Assembly (NCBI RefSeq): GCF_910591885.1
Contig: NW_025963555.1
Coordinates: 62,001 to 126,000 of the forward strand
Reading direction: 5' to 3'
Length of the DNA stretch: 64,000 nucleotides
From: Bombus terrestris
Lineage: Eukaryota > Arthropoda > Insecta > Hymenoptera > Apidae
Shown: positions 48,854 to 63,191 of the stretch, in pieces
How positions within the stretch are numbered: the stretch's first letter is position 1
Layout: each line of letters begins with the position of its first letter
The notes under the pieces: generated by a model
The model's database searches: none
What the model saw: the letters and a program-made list of their open reading frames with translations, nothing else
Told to the model about the DNA's origin: nothing
Translations under genes and position numbers: made by a program

Positions 48854-51800
48854 TTATATGAAACTATTCATAAACTGTAAACATTTGTCAGTAGGCAATA
48901 GGATAAAGACTTCCGGCTCCTCGGGCTGGTGCGAATAATTCAATGTCCGTATGTGCCAAACCGTTGGTTTGTGACACACCTTAACGCGTATCTCGCTCGC
49001 TGCGCTCGCTCGAAAACTATAGCCTAACCTAAAACCAATCCAAATAGCGTTCATTATTCGATATGGTGGCGACATATTTCAAATTTGGGAACGTGTCGGA
49101 TCGGATGTGAGGTTGGACTAAATTTTTACGAGCGAGCGGAGCGAGCGAGCAACGATCACAATTTCCAAGCCATACATATACCTTATATTGCCTTGCATAT
49201 ATTTCGTGTTACTACCTTATTTTGTCAGCCATTTCGGACATCATATTGCACTGTAGTATGTGGAAATAGTACTATTTATGTGAAACTATTCATAAACTGT
49301 AAACATTTGTCAGTAGGCAATAGGACAAAGACTTCCGGCTCCTCGGGCTGGTGCGAATATTTCAATGTCCGTATGTGCCAAACCGTTGGTTTGTGACACA
49401 CCTTTACGCGTATCTCGCTCGCTGCGCTCGCTCGAAAACTATAGCCTAACCTAAAACCAATCCATCTTGCGTTCATTATTCGATATGGTGGCGACATATT
49501 TCGAATTTGCGAACGTATCGGAACGGTTGTGAGGTTGGACTAGATTTTTACGAGCGAGCGGAGCGAGCGAGCAACGATCACAATTTCCAAGCTATACATA
49601 TACCTTATATTGCCTTGCACATAATTCGTGTTATTACCTAATTTTGTCAGACATTTCGGACATCACATTGCACTGTACGATGTGGAAATAGTACTACTTA
49701 TGTGAAACTATTCATAAACCGTAAACATTTGTCAGTAAGCAATAGGACAAAGACTTCCGGCTCCTCGGGCTGGTGCGAATATTTCAATGTCCGTATGTGC
49801 CAAACCGTTGATTTTGACACATCTTTAAGCGTATCTCGCTCGCTACGCTCGCTCGAAAACCATAGCCTAACCTAAAACCAATCCATCTTGCGTTCATTAT
49901 TCGATATGGTGGCGACATATTTCAAATTTGGGAACGTATCGGATTGGATGTGAGGTTGGACTAAATTTTTACGAGCGAGCGGAGCGAGCGAGCAACGGTC
50001 ACAATTTCCAAGCTATACATATACCTTATATTGCCTTGCATGTATTTCGTGTTACTACCTTATTTTGTCAGCCATTTCGGACATCACATTGCACTGTAGT
50101 ATGAGGAAATAGTACTATTTATGTGAAACTATTCATAAACTGTAAACAATTGTCAGTAGGCAATAGGATAAAGACTTCCGGCTCCTCGGGCTGGTGCGAA
50201 TATTTCAATGTCTGTATGTGCCAAACCGTTGGTTTGTGACACACCTTTACGCGTATCTCGCTCGCTGCGCTCGCTCGAAAACTATAGCCTAACCTAAAAC
50301 CAATCCAAATTGCGTTCATTATTCGATATGGTGGCGACATATTTCGAATTTGCGAACGTGTCGGACCGGTTGTGAGGTTGGACAGGATTTTTACGAGAGA
50401 GCGGAGCGAGCGAGCAACGATCACAATTTCCAAGCTATACATATACCTTAGATTGCCTTCCATATAATTCGTGTTATTACCTAATTTTGTCAGACATTTC
50501 GGACATCACATTGCACTGTACGATGTGGAAATAGTACCATTTATATGAAACTATTCATAAACTGTAAACATTTGTCAGTAGGCAATAGGATAAAGACTTC
50601 CGCCTCCTCGGGCTGGTGCAAATATTTCAATGTCACCATGTGCCAAACCGTTGGATTGTGACACACCTCTCCGCGTCCCTCGCTCGCCATGCTCGCTCGA
50701 AAGCTGTAGCCTAACCTAAAACCAATCCCTCTTGCGTTAGTCATTCGACATGGAGGCGACTTATTTCAAATTTGCGAACGTGTTGGATCGGTTGTGAGGT
50801 TGGACAGGATTTTTACGAGAGAGCGGAGCGAGCGAGCAACGATCACAATTTCCAAGCTATACATATACCTTATATTGCCTTGCATATAATTCGTGTCATT
50901 ACCTAATTTTGTCAGACATTTCGAACATCACATTGCACTGTACGATGTGGAAATAGTACTATTTATGTGAAACTATTCATAAACCGTAAACATTTGTCAG
51001 TAGGCAATAGGACAAAGACTTCCGGCTCCTCGGGCTGGTGCGAATATTTCAATGTCCGTATGTGCCAAACCGTTGGTTTGTGACACACCTTTACGCGTAT
51101 CTGGCTCGCCGCGCTCGCTCGAAAATTATAGCCTAACTTAAAACCAATCCATCTTGCGTTCATTATTCGATATGGTGGCGACATATTTCGAATTTGCGAA
51201 CGTGTCGGATCGGTTGTGAGGTTGGACAGGATTTCTACGAGCGAGCGGAGCGAGCGAGCAACGATCACAATTTGCAAGCCATACACATACCTTATATTGC
51301 CTTGCATATATTTCGTGTTATTACCTAATTTTGTCAGACATTTCGGACATCACATTGCACTGTACTATGTGGAAATAGGACTATTTATATGAAACTATTC
51401 ATAAACTGTAAACATTTGTCAGTAGGCAATAGGATAAAGACTTCCGGCTCCTCGGGCTGGTGCGAATAATTCAATGTCCGTATGTGCCAAACCGTTGGTT
51501 TTTGACACACCTTTACGCGTGTCTCGCTCGCTGCGCTCGCTCGAAAACTATAGCCTAACCTAAAACCAATCCAAATTGCGTTCATTATTCGATATGGTGG
51601 CGACATATTTCAAATTTGGGAACGTGTCGGATCGGATGTGAGGTTGGACTAAATTTTTACGAGCGAGCGGAGCGAGCGAGCAACGATCACAATTTCCAAG
51701 CTATACATATACCTTATATTGCCTTGCATATATTTCGTGTTACTACCTTATTTTGTCAGTCATTTCGGACATCACATTGCACTGTAGTATGTGGAAATAG

Positions 51801-53914
51801 TACTATTTAGGTGAATCTATTCATAAACTGTAAACATTTGTCAGTAGGCAATAGGACAAAGACTTCCGGCTCCTCGGGCTGGTGCGAATATTTCAATGTC
51901 CGTATGTGCCAAACCGTTGGTTTGTGACACACCTTTACGCGTATCTCGCTCGCTGCGCTCGCTCGAAAACTATAGCCTAACCTAAAACCAATCCATCTTG
52001 CGTTCATTATTCGACATGGTGGCGACATATTTCGAATTTGCGAACGTGTCGGATCGGTTGTGAGGTTGGACAGGATTTTTACGAGCGAGCGGAGCGAGCG
52101 TGCAACGATCACAATTCGCAAGCCATACACATACCTTATATTGCCTTGCATATATTTCGTGTTATTACCTAATTTTGTCAGACATTTCGGACATCACATT
52201 GCACTGTACTATGTGGAAATAGTACTATTTATGTGAAACTATTCATAAACCGTAAACATTTGTCAGTAGGCAATAGGACAAAGACTTCCGTCTCCTCGGG
52301 CTGGTGCGAATATTTCAATGTCCGTATGTGCCAAACCGTTGATTTTGACACACCTTTACGCGTATCTCGCTCGCTACGCTCGCTCGAAAACCATAGCCTA
52401 ACCTAAAACCAATCCATCTTGCGTTCATTATTCGATATGGTGGCGACATATTTCAAATTTGGGAACGTATCGCATCGGATGTGAGGTTGGACTAAATTTT
52501 TACGAGCGAGCGGAGCGAGCGAGCAACGGTCACAATTTCCAAACTATACATATACCTTATATTGCCTTGCATATATTTCGTGTTACTACCTTATTTTGTC
52601 AGCCATTTCGGACATCACATTGCACTGTAGTATGAGGAAATAGTACTATTTATGTGAAACTATTCATAAACTGTAAACACTTGTCAGTAGGCAATAGGAT
52701 AAAGACTTCCGGCTCCTCGGGCTGGTGCGAATATTTCAATGTCTGTATGTGCAAAACCGTTGGTTTGTGACACACCTTTACGCGTGTCTCGCTCGCTGCG
52801 CTCGCTCGAAAACTATAGCCTAACCTAAAACCAATCCATCTTGCGTTCATTATTCGATATGGTGGCGACATATTTCGAATTTGCGAACGTGTCGGATCGG
52901 TTGTGAGGTTGGACAGGATTTTTACGAGCGAGCGGAGCGAGCGAGCAACGATCACAATTTGCAAGCCATACACATACCTTATATTGCCTTGCATATATTT
53001 CGAGTTATTACCTAATTTTGTCAGACATTTCGGACATCACATTGCACTGTACTATGTGGAAATAGTACTATTTATATGAAACTATTCATAAACTGTAAAC
53101 ATTTGTCAATAGGCAATAGGACAAAGACTTCCGGCTCCTCGGGATGGTGCGAATATTTCAATGTCCGTATGTGCCAAACCGTTGATTTTGACACACCTTT
53201 ACGCGTATCTCGCTCGCTACGCTCGCTCGAAAACCATAGCCTAACCTAAAACCAATCCATCTTGCGTTCATTATTCGATATGGTGGCGACATATTTCAAA
53301 TTTGGGAACGTATCGGATCGGATGTGAGGTTGGACTAAATTTTTACGAGCGAGCGGAGCGAGCGAGCAACAGTCACAATTTCCAAGCTATACATATACCT
53401 TATATTGCCTTGCATATATTTCGTGTTACTACCTTATTTTGTCAGCCATTTCGGACATCACATTGCACTGTAGTATGAGGAAATAGTACTATTTATGTGA
53501 AACTATTCATAAACTGTAAACACTTGTCAGTAGGCAATAGGATAAAGACTTCCGGCTCCTCGGGCTGGTGCGAATATTTCAATGTCTGTATGTGCCAAAC
53601 CGTTGGTTTGTGACACACCTTTACGCGTATCTCGCTCGCTGCGCTCGCTCGAAAACTATAGCCTAACCTAAAACCAATCCATCTTGCGTTCATTATTCGA
53701 TATGGTGGCGACATATTTCGAATTTGCGAACGTGTCGGATCGGTTGTGAGGTTGGACAGGATTTTTACGAGCGAGCGGAGCGAGCGAGCAACGATCACAA
53801 TTTGCAAGCCATACACATACCTTATATTGCCTTGCATATATTTCGTGTTATTACCTAATTTTGTCAGACATTTCGGACATCACATTGCACTCTACTATGT
53901 GGAAATAGTACTAT
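48854..53914 (+). repeat. 12-mer HOR, copy C (5,061 bp)
   Basis: Positions 1 to 12 start at 48854, 49276, 49698, 50119, 50541, 50963, 51385, 51807, 52229, 52650, 53072 and 53493. The order and 421-bp positions are as in copy A. Private differences include CCAAATAGCG near 49042. Position 11 has CGGGATGGTGCG and GCAACAGTCAC where copies A and B have CGGGCCGGTGCG and GCAACGGTCAC. The positional marks otherwise agree with copy A at offset 11,810. Confidence 0.94.
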
Positions 53915-55600
53915 TTATATGAAACTATTCATAAACTGTAAACATTTGTCAGTAGGCAATAGGATAAAGACTTCCGGCTCCTCGGGCTGGTGCGAATATT
54001 TCAATGTCCGTATGTGCCAAACCGTTGGTTTTTGACACACCTTTACGCGTATCTCGCTCGCTGCGCTCGCTCGAAAACTATAGCCTAACCTAAAACCAAT
54101 CCATCTTGCGTTCATTATTCGATATGGTGGCGACATATTTCGAATTTGCGAACGTGTCGGATCGGTTGTGAGGTTGGACAGGATTTTTACGAGCGAGCGG
54201 AGCGAGCGTGCAACGATCACAATTCGCAAGCCATACACATACCTTATATTGCCTTGCATATATTTCGTGTTATTACCTAATTTTGTCAGACATTTCGGAC
54301 ATCACATTGCACTCTACTATGTGGAAATAGTACTATTTTGGTGAAACTATTCATAAACCGTAAACATTTGTCAGTAGGCAATAGGACAAAGACTTCCGAC
54401 TCCTCGGGCTGGTGCGAATATTTCAATGTCCGTATGTGCCAAACCGTTGATTTTGACACACCTTTACGCGTATCTCGCTCGCTACGCTCGCTCGAAAACC
54501 ATAGCCTAACCTAAAACCAATCCATCTTGCGTTCATTATTCGATATGGTGGCGACATATTTCAAATTTGGGAACGTATCGGATCGGATGTGAGGTTGGAC
54601 TAAATTTTTACGAGCGAGCGGAGCGAGCGAGCAACGGTCACAATTTCCAAACTATACATATACCTTATATTGCCTTGCATATATTTCGTGTTACTACCTT
54701 ATTTTGTCAGCCATTTCGGACATCACATTGCACTGTAGTATGAGGAAATAGTACTATTTATGTGAAACTATTCATAAACTGTAAACACTTGTCAGTAGGC
54801 AATAGGATAAAGACTTCCGGCTCCTCGGGCTGGTGCGAATATTTCAATGTCTGTATGTGCAAAACCGTTGGTTTGTGACACACCTTTACGCGTGTCTCGC
54901 TCGCTGCGCTCGCTCGAAAACTATAGCCTAACCTAAAACCAATCCATCTTGCGTTCATTATTCGTCATGGTGGCGACATATTTCGAATTTGCGAACGTGT
55001 CGGATCGGTTGTGAGGTTGGACAGGATTTTTACGAGCGAGCGGAGCGAGCGAGCAACGATCACAATTTGCAAGCCATACATCTACCTTATATTGCCTTGC
55101 ATATATTTCGTGTTATTACCTAATTTTGTCAGACATTTCGGACATCACATTGCACTGTACTATGTGGAAATAGTACTATTTATATGAAACTATTCATAAA
55201 CTGTAAACATTTGTCAATAGGCAATAGGACAAAGACTTCCGGCTCCTCGGGCCGGTGCGAATATTTCAATGTCCGTATGTGCCAAACCGTTGATTTTGAC
55301 ACACCTTTACGCGTATCTCGCTCGCTACGCTCGCTCGAAAACCATAGCCTAACCTAAAACCAATCCATCTTGCGTTCATTATTCGATATGGTGGCGACAT
55401 ATTTCAAATTTGGGAACGTATCGGATCGGATGTGAGGTTGGACTAAATTTTTACGAGCGAGCGGAGCGAGCGAGCAACGGTCACAATTTCCAAGCTATAC
55501 ATATACCTTATATTGCCTTGCATATATTTCGTGTTACTACCTTATTTTGTCAGCCATTTCGGACATCACATTGCACTGTAGTATGAGGAAATAGTACTAT
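53915..55600 (+). repeat. Shortened HOR: (1/8)-9-10-11 (1,686 bp)
   Basis: Monomers start at 53915, 54337 (421 bp), 54758 and 55180 (421 bp). The first is a hybrid. Its left end is position 1 (CACTCTACTATG, TTATATGAAAC, GGATAAAG). From GAATATTTCAATG on it is position-8-like, ending with GCGTGCAACG and AATTCGCAAGCC. The switch falls at about 53966-53998, across the CENP-B-box-like site. Going from position 1 directly to 8 removes about seven monomers. The unit 54337 begins with private CTATTTTGGTGAAAC. Confidence 0.88.
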
Positions 55601-58130
55601 TTATGTGAAACTATTCATAAACTGTAAACAATTGTCAGTAGGCAATAGGATAAAGACTTCCGGCTCCTCGGGCTGGTGCGAATATTTCAATGTCCGTATG
55701 TGCCAAACCGTTGGTTTTTGACACACCTTTACGCGTATCTCGCTCGCTGCGCTCGCTCGAAAACTATAGCCTAACCTAAAACCAATCCATCTTGCGTTCA
55801 TTATTCGATATGGTGGCGACATATTTCGAATTTGCGAACGTGTCGGATCGGTTGTGAGGTTGGACAGGATTTTTACGAGCGAGCGGAGCGAGCGTGCAAC
55901 GATCACAATTCGCAAGCCATACACATACCTTATATTGCCTTGCATATATTTCGTGTTATTACCTAATTTTGTCAGACATTTCGGACATCACATTGCACTC
56001 TACTATGTGGAAATAGTACTACTTATGTGAAACTATTCATAAACCGTAAACATTTGTCAGTAGGCAATAGGACAAAGACTTCCGTCTCCTCGGGCTGGTG
56101 CGAATATTTCAATGTCCGTATGTGCCAAACCGTTGATTTTGACACACCTTTACGCGTATCTCGCTCGCTACGCTCGCTCGAAAACCATAGCCTAACCTAA
56201 AACCAATCCATCTTGCGTTCATTATTCGATATGGTGGCGACATATTTCAAATTTGGGAACGTATCGGATCGGATGTGAGGTTGGACTAAATTTTTACGAG
56301 CGAGCGGAGCGAGCGAGCAACGGTCACAATTTCCAAACTATACATATACCTTATATTGCCTTGCATATATTTCGTGTTACTACCTTATTTTGTCAGCCAT
56401 TTCGGACATCACATTGCACTGTAGTATGAGGAAATAGTACTATTTATGTGAAACTATTCATAAACTGTAAACACTTGTCAGTAGGCAATAGGATAAAGAC
56501 TTCCGGCTCCTCGGGCTGGTGCGAATATTTCAATGTCTGTATGTGCAAAACCGTTGGTTTGTGACACACCTTTACGCGTGTCTCGCTCGCTGCGCTCGCT
56601 CGAAAACTATAGCCTAACCTAAAACCAATCCATCTTGCGTTCATTATTCGATATGGTGGCGACATATTTCGAATTTGCGAACGTGTCGGATCGGTTGTGA
56701 GGTTGGACAGGATTTTTACGAGCGAGCGGAGCGAGCGAGCAACGATCACAATTTGCAAGCCATACACATACCTTATATTGCCTTGCATATATTTCGTGTT
56801 ATTACCTAATTTTGTCAGACATTTCGGACATCACATTGCACTGTACTATGTGGAAATAGTACTATTTATATGAAACTATTCATAAACTGTAAACATTTGT
56901 CAATAGGCAATAGGACAAAGACTTCCGGCTCCTCGGGCCGGTGCGAATATTTCAATGTCCTTATGTGCCAAACCGTTGATTTTGACACACCTTTACGCGT
57001 ATCTCGCTCGCTACGCTCGCTCGAAAACCATAGCCTAACCTAAAACCAATCCATCTTGCGTTCATTATTCGATATGGTGGCGACATATTTCAAATTTGGG
57101 AACGTATCGGATCGGATGTGAGGTTGGACTAAATTTTTACGAGCGAGCGGAGCGAGCGAGCAACGGTCACAATTTCCAAGCTATACATATACCTTATATT
57201 GCCTTGCATATATTTCGTGTTACTACCTTATTTTGTCAGCCATTTCGGACATCACATTGCACTGTAGTATGAGGAAATAGTACTATTTATGTGAAACTAT
57301 TCATAAACTGTAAACAATTGTCAGTAGGCAATAGGATAAAGACTTCCGGCTCCTCGGGCTGGTGCGAATATTTCAATGTCTGTATGTGCCAAACCGTTGG
57401 TTTGTGACACACCTTTACGCGTGTCTCGCTCGCTGCGCTCGCTCGAAAACTATAGCCTAACCTAAAACCAATCCATCTTGCGTTCATTATTCGATATGGT
57501 GGCGACATATTTCGAATTTGCGAACGTGTCGGATCGGTTGTGAGGTTGGACAGGATTTTTACGAGCGAGCGGAGCGAGCGAGCAACGATCACTATTTGCA
57601 AGCCATACACATACCTTATATTGCCTTGCATATATTTCGTGTTATTACCTAATTTTGTCAGACATTTCGGACATCACATTGCACTCTACTATGTGGAAAT
57701 AGTACTATTTATATGAAACTATTCATAAACTGTAAACATTTGTCAGTAGGCAATAGGATAAAGACTTCCGGCTCCTCGGGCTGGTGCGAATAATTCAATG
57801 TCCGTATGTGCCAAACCGTTGGTTTTTGACACACCTTTACGCGTGTCTCGCTCGCTGCGCTCGCTCGAAAACTATAGCCTAACCTAAAACCAATCCAAAT
57901 TGCGTTCATTATTCGATATGGTGGCGACATATTTCAAATTTGGGAACGTGTCGGATCGGATGTGAGGTTGGACTAAATTTTTACGAGCGAGCGGAGCGAG
58001 CGAGCAACGATCACAATTTCCAAGCTATACATATACCTTATATTGCCTTGCATATATTTCGTGTTACTACCTTATTTTGTCAGTCATTTCGGACATCACA
58101 TTGCACTGTAGTATGTGGAAATAGTACTAT
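55601..58130 (+). repeat. 6-mer derivative: (12/8)-9-10-11-12-(1/7) (2,530 bp)
   Basis: Monomers start at 55601, 56023 (421 bp), 56444, 56866 (421 bp), 57287 and 57709. The first joins a left end with AACAATTGTCAG to the position-8 right part found in 53915 (GTTTTTGACAC, GCGTGCAACG). The last is entered through CACTCTACTATG with an intact GTACTATTT (position 1) but continues as position 7 (GTTTTTGACACACC, GCGTGTCTCG). Its internal order 9-10-11-12 recurs 2,530 bp later. Confidence 0.87.
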
Positions 58131-60660
58131 TTAGGTGAATCTATTCATAAACTGTAAACATTTGTCAGTAGGCAATAGGACAAAGACTTCCGGCTCCTCG
58201 GGCTGGTGCGAATATTTCAATGTCCGTATGTGCCAAACCGTTGGTTTGTGACACACCTTTACGCGTATCTCGCTCGCTGCGCTCGCTCGAAAACTATAGC
58301 CTAACCTAAAACCAATCCATCTTGCGTTCATTATTCGACATGGTGGCGACATATTTCGAATTTGCGAACGTGTCGGATCGGTTGTGAGGTTGGACAGGAT
58401 TTTTACGAGCGAGCGGAGCGAGCGTGCAACGATCACAATTCGCAAGCCATACACATACCTTATATTGCCTTGCATATATTTCGTGTTATTACCTAATTTT
58501 GTCAGACATTTCGGACATCACATTGCACTCTACTATGTGGAAATAGTACTACTTATGTGAAACTATTCATAAACCGTAAACATTTGTCAGTAGGCAATAG
58601 GACAAAGACTTCCGTCTCCTCGGGCTGGTGCGAATATTTCAATGTCCGTATGTGCCAAACCGTTGATTTTGACACACCTTTACGCGTATCTCGCTCGCTA
58701 CGCTCGCTCGAAAACCATAGCCTAACTTAAAACCAATCCATCTTGCGTTCATTATTCGATATGGTGGCGACATATTTCAAATTTGGGAACGTATCGGATC
58801 GGATGTGAGGTTGGACTAAATTTTTACGAGCGAGCGGAGCGAGCGAGCAACGGTCACAATTTCCAAACTATACATATACCTTATATTGCCTTGCATATAT
58901 TTCGTGTTACTACCTTATTTTGTCAGCCATTTCGGACATCACATTGCACTGTAGTATGAGGAAATAGTACTATTTATGTGAAACTATTCATAAACTGTAA
59001 ACACTTGTCAGTAGGCAATAGGATAAAGACTTCCGGCTCCTCGGGCTGGTGCGAATATTTCAATGTCTGTATGTGCAAAACCGTTGGTTTGTGACACACC
59101 TTTACGCGTGTCTCGCTCGCTGCGCTCGCTCGAAAACTATAGCCTAACCTAAAACCAATCCATCTTGCGTTCATTATTCGATATGGTGGCGACATATTTC
59201 GAATTTGCGAACGTGTCGGATCGGTTGTGAGGTTGGACAGGATTTTTACGAGCGAGCGGAGCGAGCGAGCAACGATCACAATTTGCAAGCCATACACATA
59301 CCTTATATTGCCTTGCATATATTTCGTGTTATTACCTAATTTTGTCAGACATTTCGGACATCACATTGCACTGTACTATGTGGAAATAGTACTATTTATA
59401 TGAAACTATTCATAAACTGTAAACATTTGTCAATAGGCAATAGGACAAAGACTTCCGGCTCCTCGGGCCTGTGCGAATATTTCAATGTCCGTATGTGCCA
59501 AACCGTTGATTTTGACACACCTTTACGCGTATCTCGCTCGCTACGCTCGCTCGAAAACCATAGCCTAACCTAAAACCAATCTATCTTGCGTTCATTATTC
59601 GATATGGTGGCGACATATTTCAAATTTGGGAACGTATCGGATCGGATGTGAGGTTGGACTAAATTTTTACGAGCGAGCGGAGCGAGCGAGCAACGGTCAC
59701 AATTTCCAAGCTATACATATACCTTATATTGCCTTGCATATATTTCGTGTTACTACCTTATTTTGTCAGCCATTTCGGACATCACATTGCACTGTAGTAT
59801 GAGGAAATAGTACTATTTATGTGAAACTATTCATAAACTGTAAACACTTGTCAGTAGGCAATAGGATAAAGACTTCCGGCTCCTCGGGCTGGTGCGAATA
59901 TTTCAATGTCTGTATGTGCCAAACCGTTGGTTTGTGACACACCTTTACGCGTGTCTCGCTCGCTGCGCTCGCTCGAAAACTATAGCCTAACCTAAAACCA
60001 ATCCATCTTGCGTTCATTATTCGATATGGTGGCGACATATTTCGAATTTGCGAACGTGTCGGATCGGTTGTGAGGTTGGACAGGATTTTTACGAGCGAGC
60101 GGAGCGAGCGAGCAACGATCACTATTTGCAAGCCATACACATACCTTATATTGCCTTGCATATATTTCGTGTTATTACCTAATTTTGTCAGACATTTCGG
60201 ACATCACATTGCACTCTACTATGTGGAAATAGTACTATTTATATGAAACTATTCATAAACTGTAAACATTTGTCAGTAGGCAATAGGATAAAGACTTCCG
60301 GCTCCTCGGGCTGGTGCGAATAATTCAATGTCCGTATGTGCCAAACCGTTGGTTTGTGACACACCTTAACGCGTATCTCGCTCGCTGCGCTCGCCCGAAA
60401 ACTATAGCCTAACCTAAAACCAATCCAAATTGCGTTCATTATTCGATATGGTGGCGACATATTTCAAATTTGGGAACGTGTCGGATCGGATGTGAGGTTG
60501 GACTAAATTTTTACGAGCGAGCGGAGCGAGCGAGCAACGATCACAATTTCCAAGCCATACATATACCTTATATTGCCTTGCATATATTTCGTGTTACTAC
60601 CTTATTTTGTCAGCCATTTCGGACATCATATTGCACTGTAGTATGTGGAAATAGTACTAT
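58131..60660 (+). repeat. 6-mer derivative: 8-9-10-11-12-1 (2,530 bp)
   Basis: Monomers start at 58131, 58553 (421 bp), 58974, 59396 (421 bp), 59817 and 60239. It has the normal 12-mer order across the HOR boundary. Private marks are CGGGCCTGTGCG near 59466 and GCTCGCCCGAAAAC near 60391. The change GATCACTATTTGC near 60118 is shared with 57587, supporting the 2,530-bp duplication. Confidence 0.88.
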
Positions 60661-61503
60661 TTATGTGAAACTATTCATAAACTGTAAACATTTGTCAGTA
60701 GGCAATAGGATAAAGACTTCCGGCTCCTCGGGCTGGTGCGAATATTTCAATGTCCGTATGTGCCAAACCGTTGATTTTGACACATCTTTAAGCGTATCTC
60801 GCTCGCTACGCTCGCTCGAAAACCATAGCCTAACCTAAAACCAATCCATCTAGCGTTCATTATTCGATATGGTGGCGACATATTTCAAATTTGGGAACGT
60901 ATCGGATCGGATGTGAGGTTGGACTAAATTTTTACGAGCGAGCGGAGCGAGCGAGCAACGGTCACAATTTCCAAGCTATACATATACCTTATATTGCCTT
61001 GCATGTATTTCGTGTTACTACCTTATTTTGTCAGCCATTTCGGACATCACATTGCACTGTAGTATGAGGAAATAGTACTATTTATGTGAAACTATTCATA
61101 AACTGTAAACACTTGTCAGTAGGCAATAGGATAAAGACTTCCGGCTCCTCGGGCTGGTGCGAATATTTCAATGTCTGTAGGTGCCAAACCGTTGGTTTGT
61201 GACACACATTTACGCGTATCTCGCTCGCTGCGCTCGCTCGAAAACTATAGCCTAACCTAAAACCAATCCAAATTGCGTTCATTATTCGATATGGTGGCGA
61301 CATATTTCGAATTTGCGAACGTGTCGGACCGGTTGTGAGGTTGGACAGGATTTTTACGAGAGAGCGGAGCGAGCGAGCAACGATCACAATTTCCAAGCTA
61401 TACATATACCTTAGATTGCCTTCCATATAATTCGTGTTATTACCTAATTTTGTCAGACATTTCGGACATCACATTGCACTGTACGATGTGGAAATAGTAC
61501 CAT
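60661..61503 (+). repeat. Hybrid monomer 2/3 followed by position 4
   Basis: The unit 60661 (421 bp) enters like position 2 (after CATCATATTGCAC, with GGATAAAG) and continues as position 3 (GATTTTGACACATCTTTAAG). One monomer of the 12-mer has therefore been lost. The unit 61082 is position 4 with private GTCTGTAGGTGCC and CACACATTTACG. An open plus-strand frame of 122 codons at 60470-60838 arises only because the 1-bp deletion joins two frames, and it is not a gene. Confidence 0.85.
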
Positions 61504-63191
61504 TTATATGAAACTATTCATAAACTGTAAACATTTGTCAGTAGGCAATAGGATAAAGACTTCCGCCTCCTCGGGCTGGTGCAAATATTTCAATGTCACC
61601 ATGTGCCAAACCGTTGGATTGTGACACACCTCTCCGCGTCCCTCGCTCGCCATGCTTGCTCGAAAGCTGTAGCCTAACCTAAAACCAATCCCTCTTGCGT
61701 TAGTCATTCGACATGGAGGCGACTTATTTCAAATTTGCGAACGTGTTGGATCGGTTGTGAGGTTGGACAGGATTTTTACGAGAGAGCGGAGCGAGCGAGC
61801 AACGATCACAATTTCCAAGCTATACATATACCTTATATTGCTTTGCATATAATTCGTGTTATTACCTAATTTTGTCAGACATTTCGGACATCACATTGCA
61901 CTGTACGATGTGGAAATAGTACTACTTATGTGAAACTATTCATAAACCGTAAACATTTGTCAGTAGGCAATAGGACAAAGACTTCCGGCTCCTCGGGCTG
62001 GTGCGAATATTTCAATGTCCGTATGTGCCAAACCGTTGGTTAGTGACACACCTTTTCGCGTATCTGGCTCGCCGCGCTCGCTCGAAAATTATAGCCTAAC
62101 CTAAAACCAATCCATCTTGCGTTCATTACTCGATATGGTGGCGACATATTTCGAATTTGCGAACGTGTCGGATCGGATGTGAGGTTGCACAGGATTTCTA
62201 CGAGCGAGCGGAGCGAGCGAGCAACGATCACAATTTGCAAGCCATTCATATACCTTATATTGCCTTGCATATATTTCGTGTTATTACCTAATTTTGTCAG
62301 ACATTTCGGACATCACATTGCACTGTACTATGTGGAAATAGTACTATTTATATGAAACTATTCATAAACTGTAAACATTTGTCAGTAGGCAATAGGATAA
62401 AGACTTCCGGCTCCTCGGGCTGGTGCGAATAATTCAATGTCCGTATGTGCCAAACCGTTGGTTTGTGACACACCTTTACGCGTATCTCGCTCGCTGCGCT
62501 CGCTCGAAAACTATAGCCTAACCTAAAACCAATCCAAATTGCGTTCATTATTCGATATGGTGGCGACATATTTCAAATTTGGGAACGTGTCGGATCGGAT
62601 GTGAGGTTGGACTAAATTTTTACGAGCGAGCGGAGCGAGCGAGCAACGATCACAATTTCCAAGCTATACATATACCTTATATTGCCTTGCATATATTTCG
62701 TGTTACTACCTTATTTTGTCAGTCATTTCGGACATCACATTGCACTGTAGTATGTGGAAATAGTACTATTTAGGTGAAACTATTCATAAACTGTAAACAT
62801 TTGTCAGTAGGCAATAGGACAAAGTCTTCCGGCTCCTCGGGCTGGTGCGAATATTTCAATGTCTGTAGGTGCCAAACCGTTGGTTTGTGACACACATTTA
62901 CGCGTATCTCGCTCGCTGCGCTCGCTCGAAAACTATAGCCTAACCTAAAACCAATCCAAATTGCGTTCATTATTCGATATGGTGGCGACATATTTCGAAT
63001 TTGCGAACGTGTCGGACCGGTTGTGAGGTTGGACAGGATTTTTACGAGAGAGCGGAGCGAGCGAGCAACGATCACAATTTCCAAGCTATACATATACCTT
63101 AGATTGCCTTCCATATAATTCGTGTTATTACCTAATTTTGTCAGACATTTCGGACATCACATTGCACTGTACGATGTGGAAATAGTACCAT
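61504..63191 (+). repeat. 4-mer 5-6-7-(8/4), copy 1 (1,688 bp)
   Basis: Monomers start at 61504 (5, class C), 61926 (6-like), 62348 (7-like) and 62770. The last enters as position 8 (GTCAGTCATTTC, TTTAGGTGAAAC) but carries the private position-4 marks of 61082 (GTCTGTAGGTGCC, CACACATTTACG). It is therefore an 8/4 hybrid formed from this local copy. This is the same combination as at 45058, but with a different junction point. The 6-like unit reads GGATGTGAGGTTGCACAGG. Confidence 0.88.

Noticed and set aside
60470..60838. Longest plus-strand open frame (122 codons)
   Set aside because: It exists only because the 1-bp deletion in the monomer at 60661 joins two frames of adjacent repeats. Neighbouring copies are not open there.
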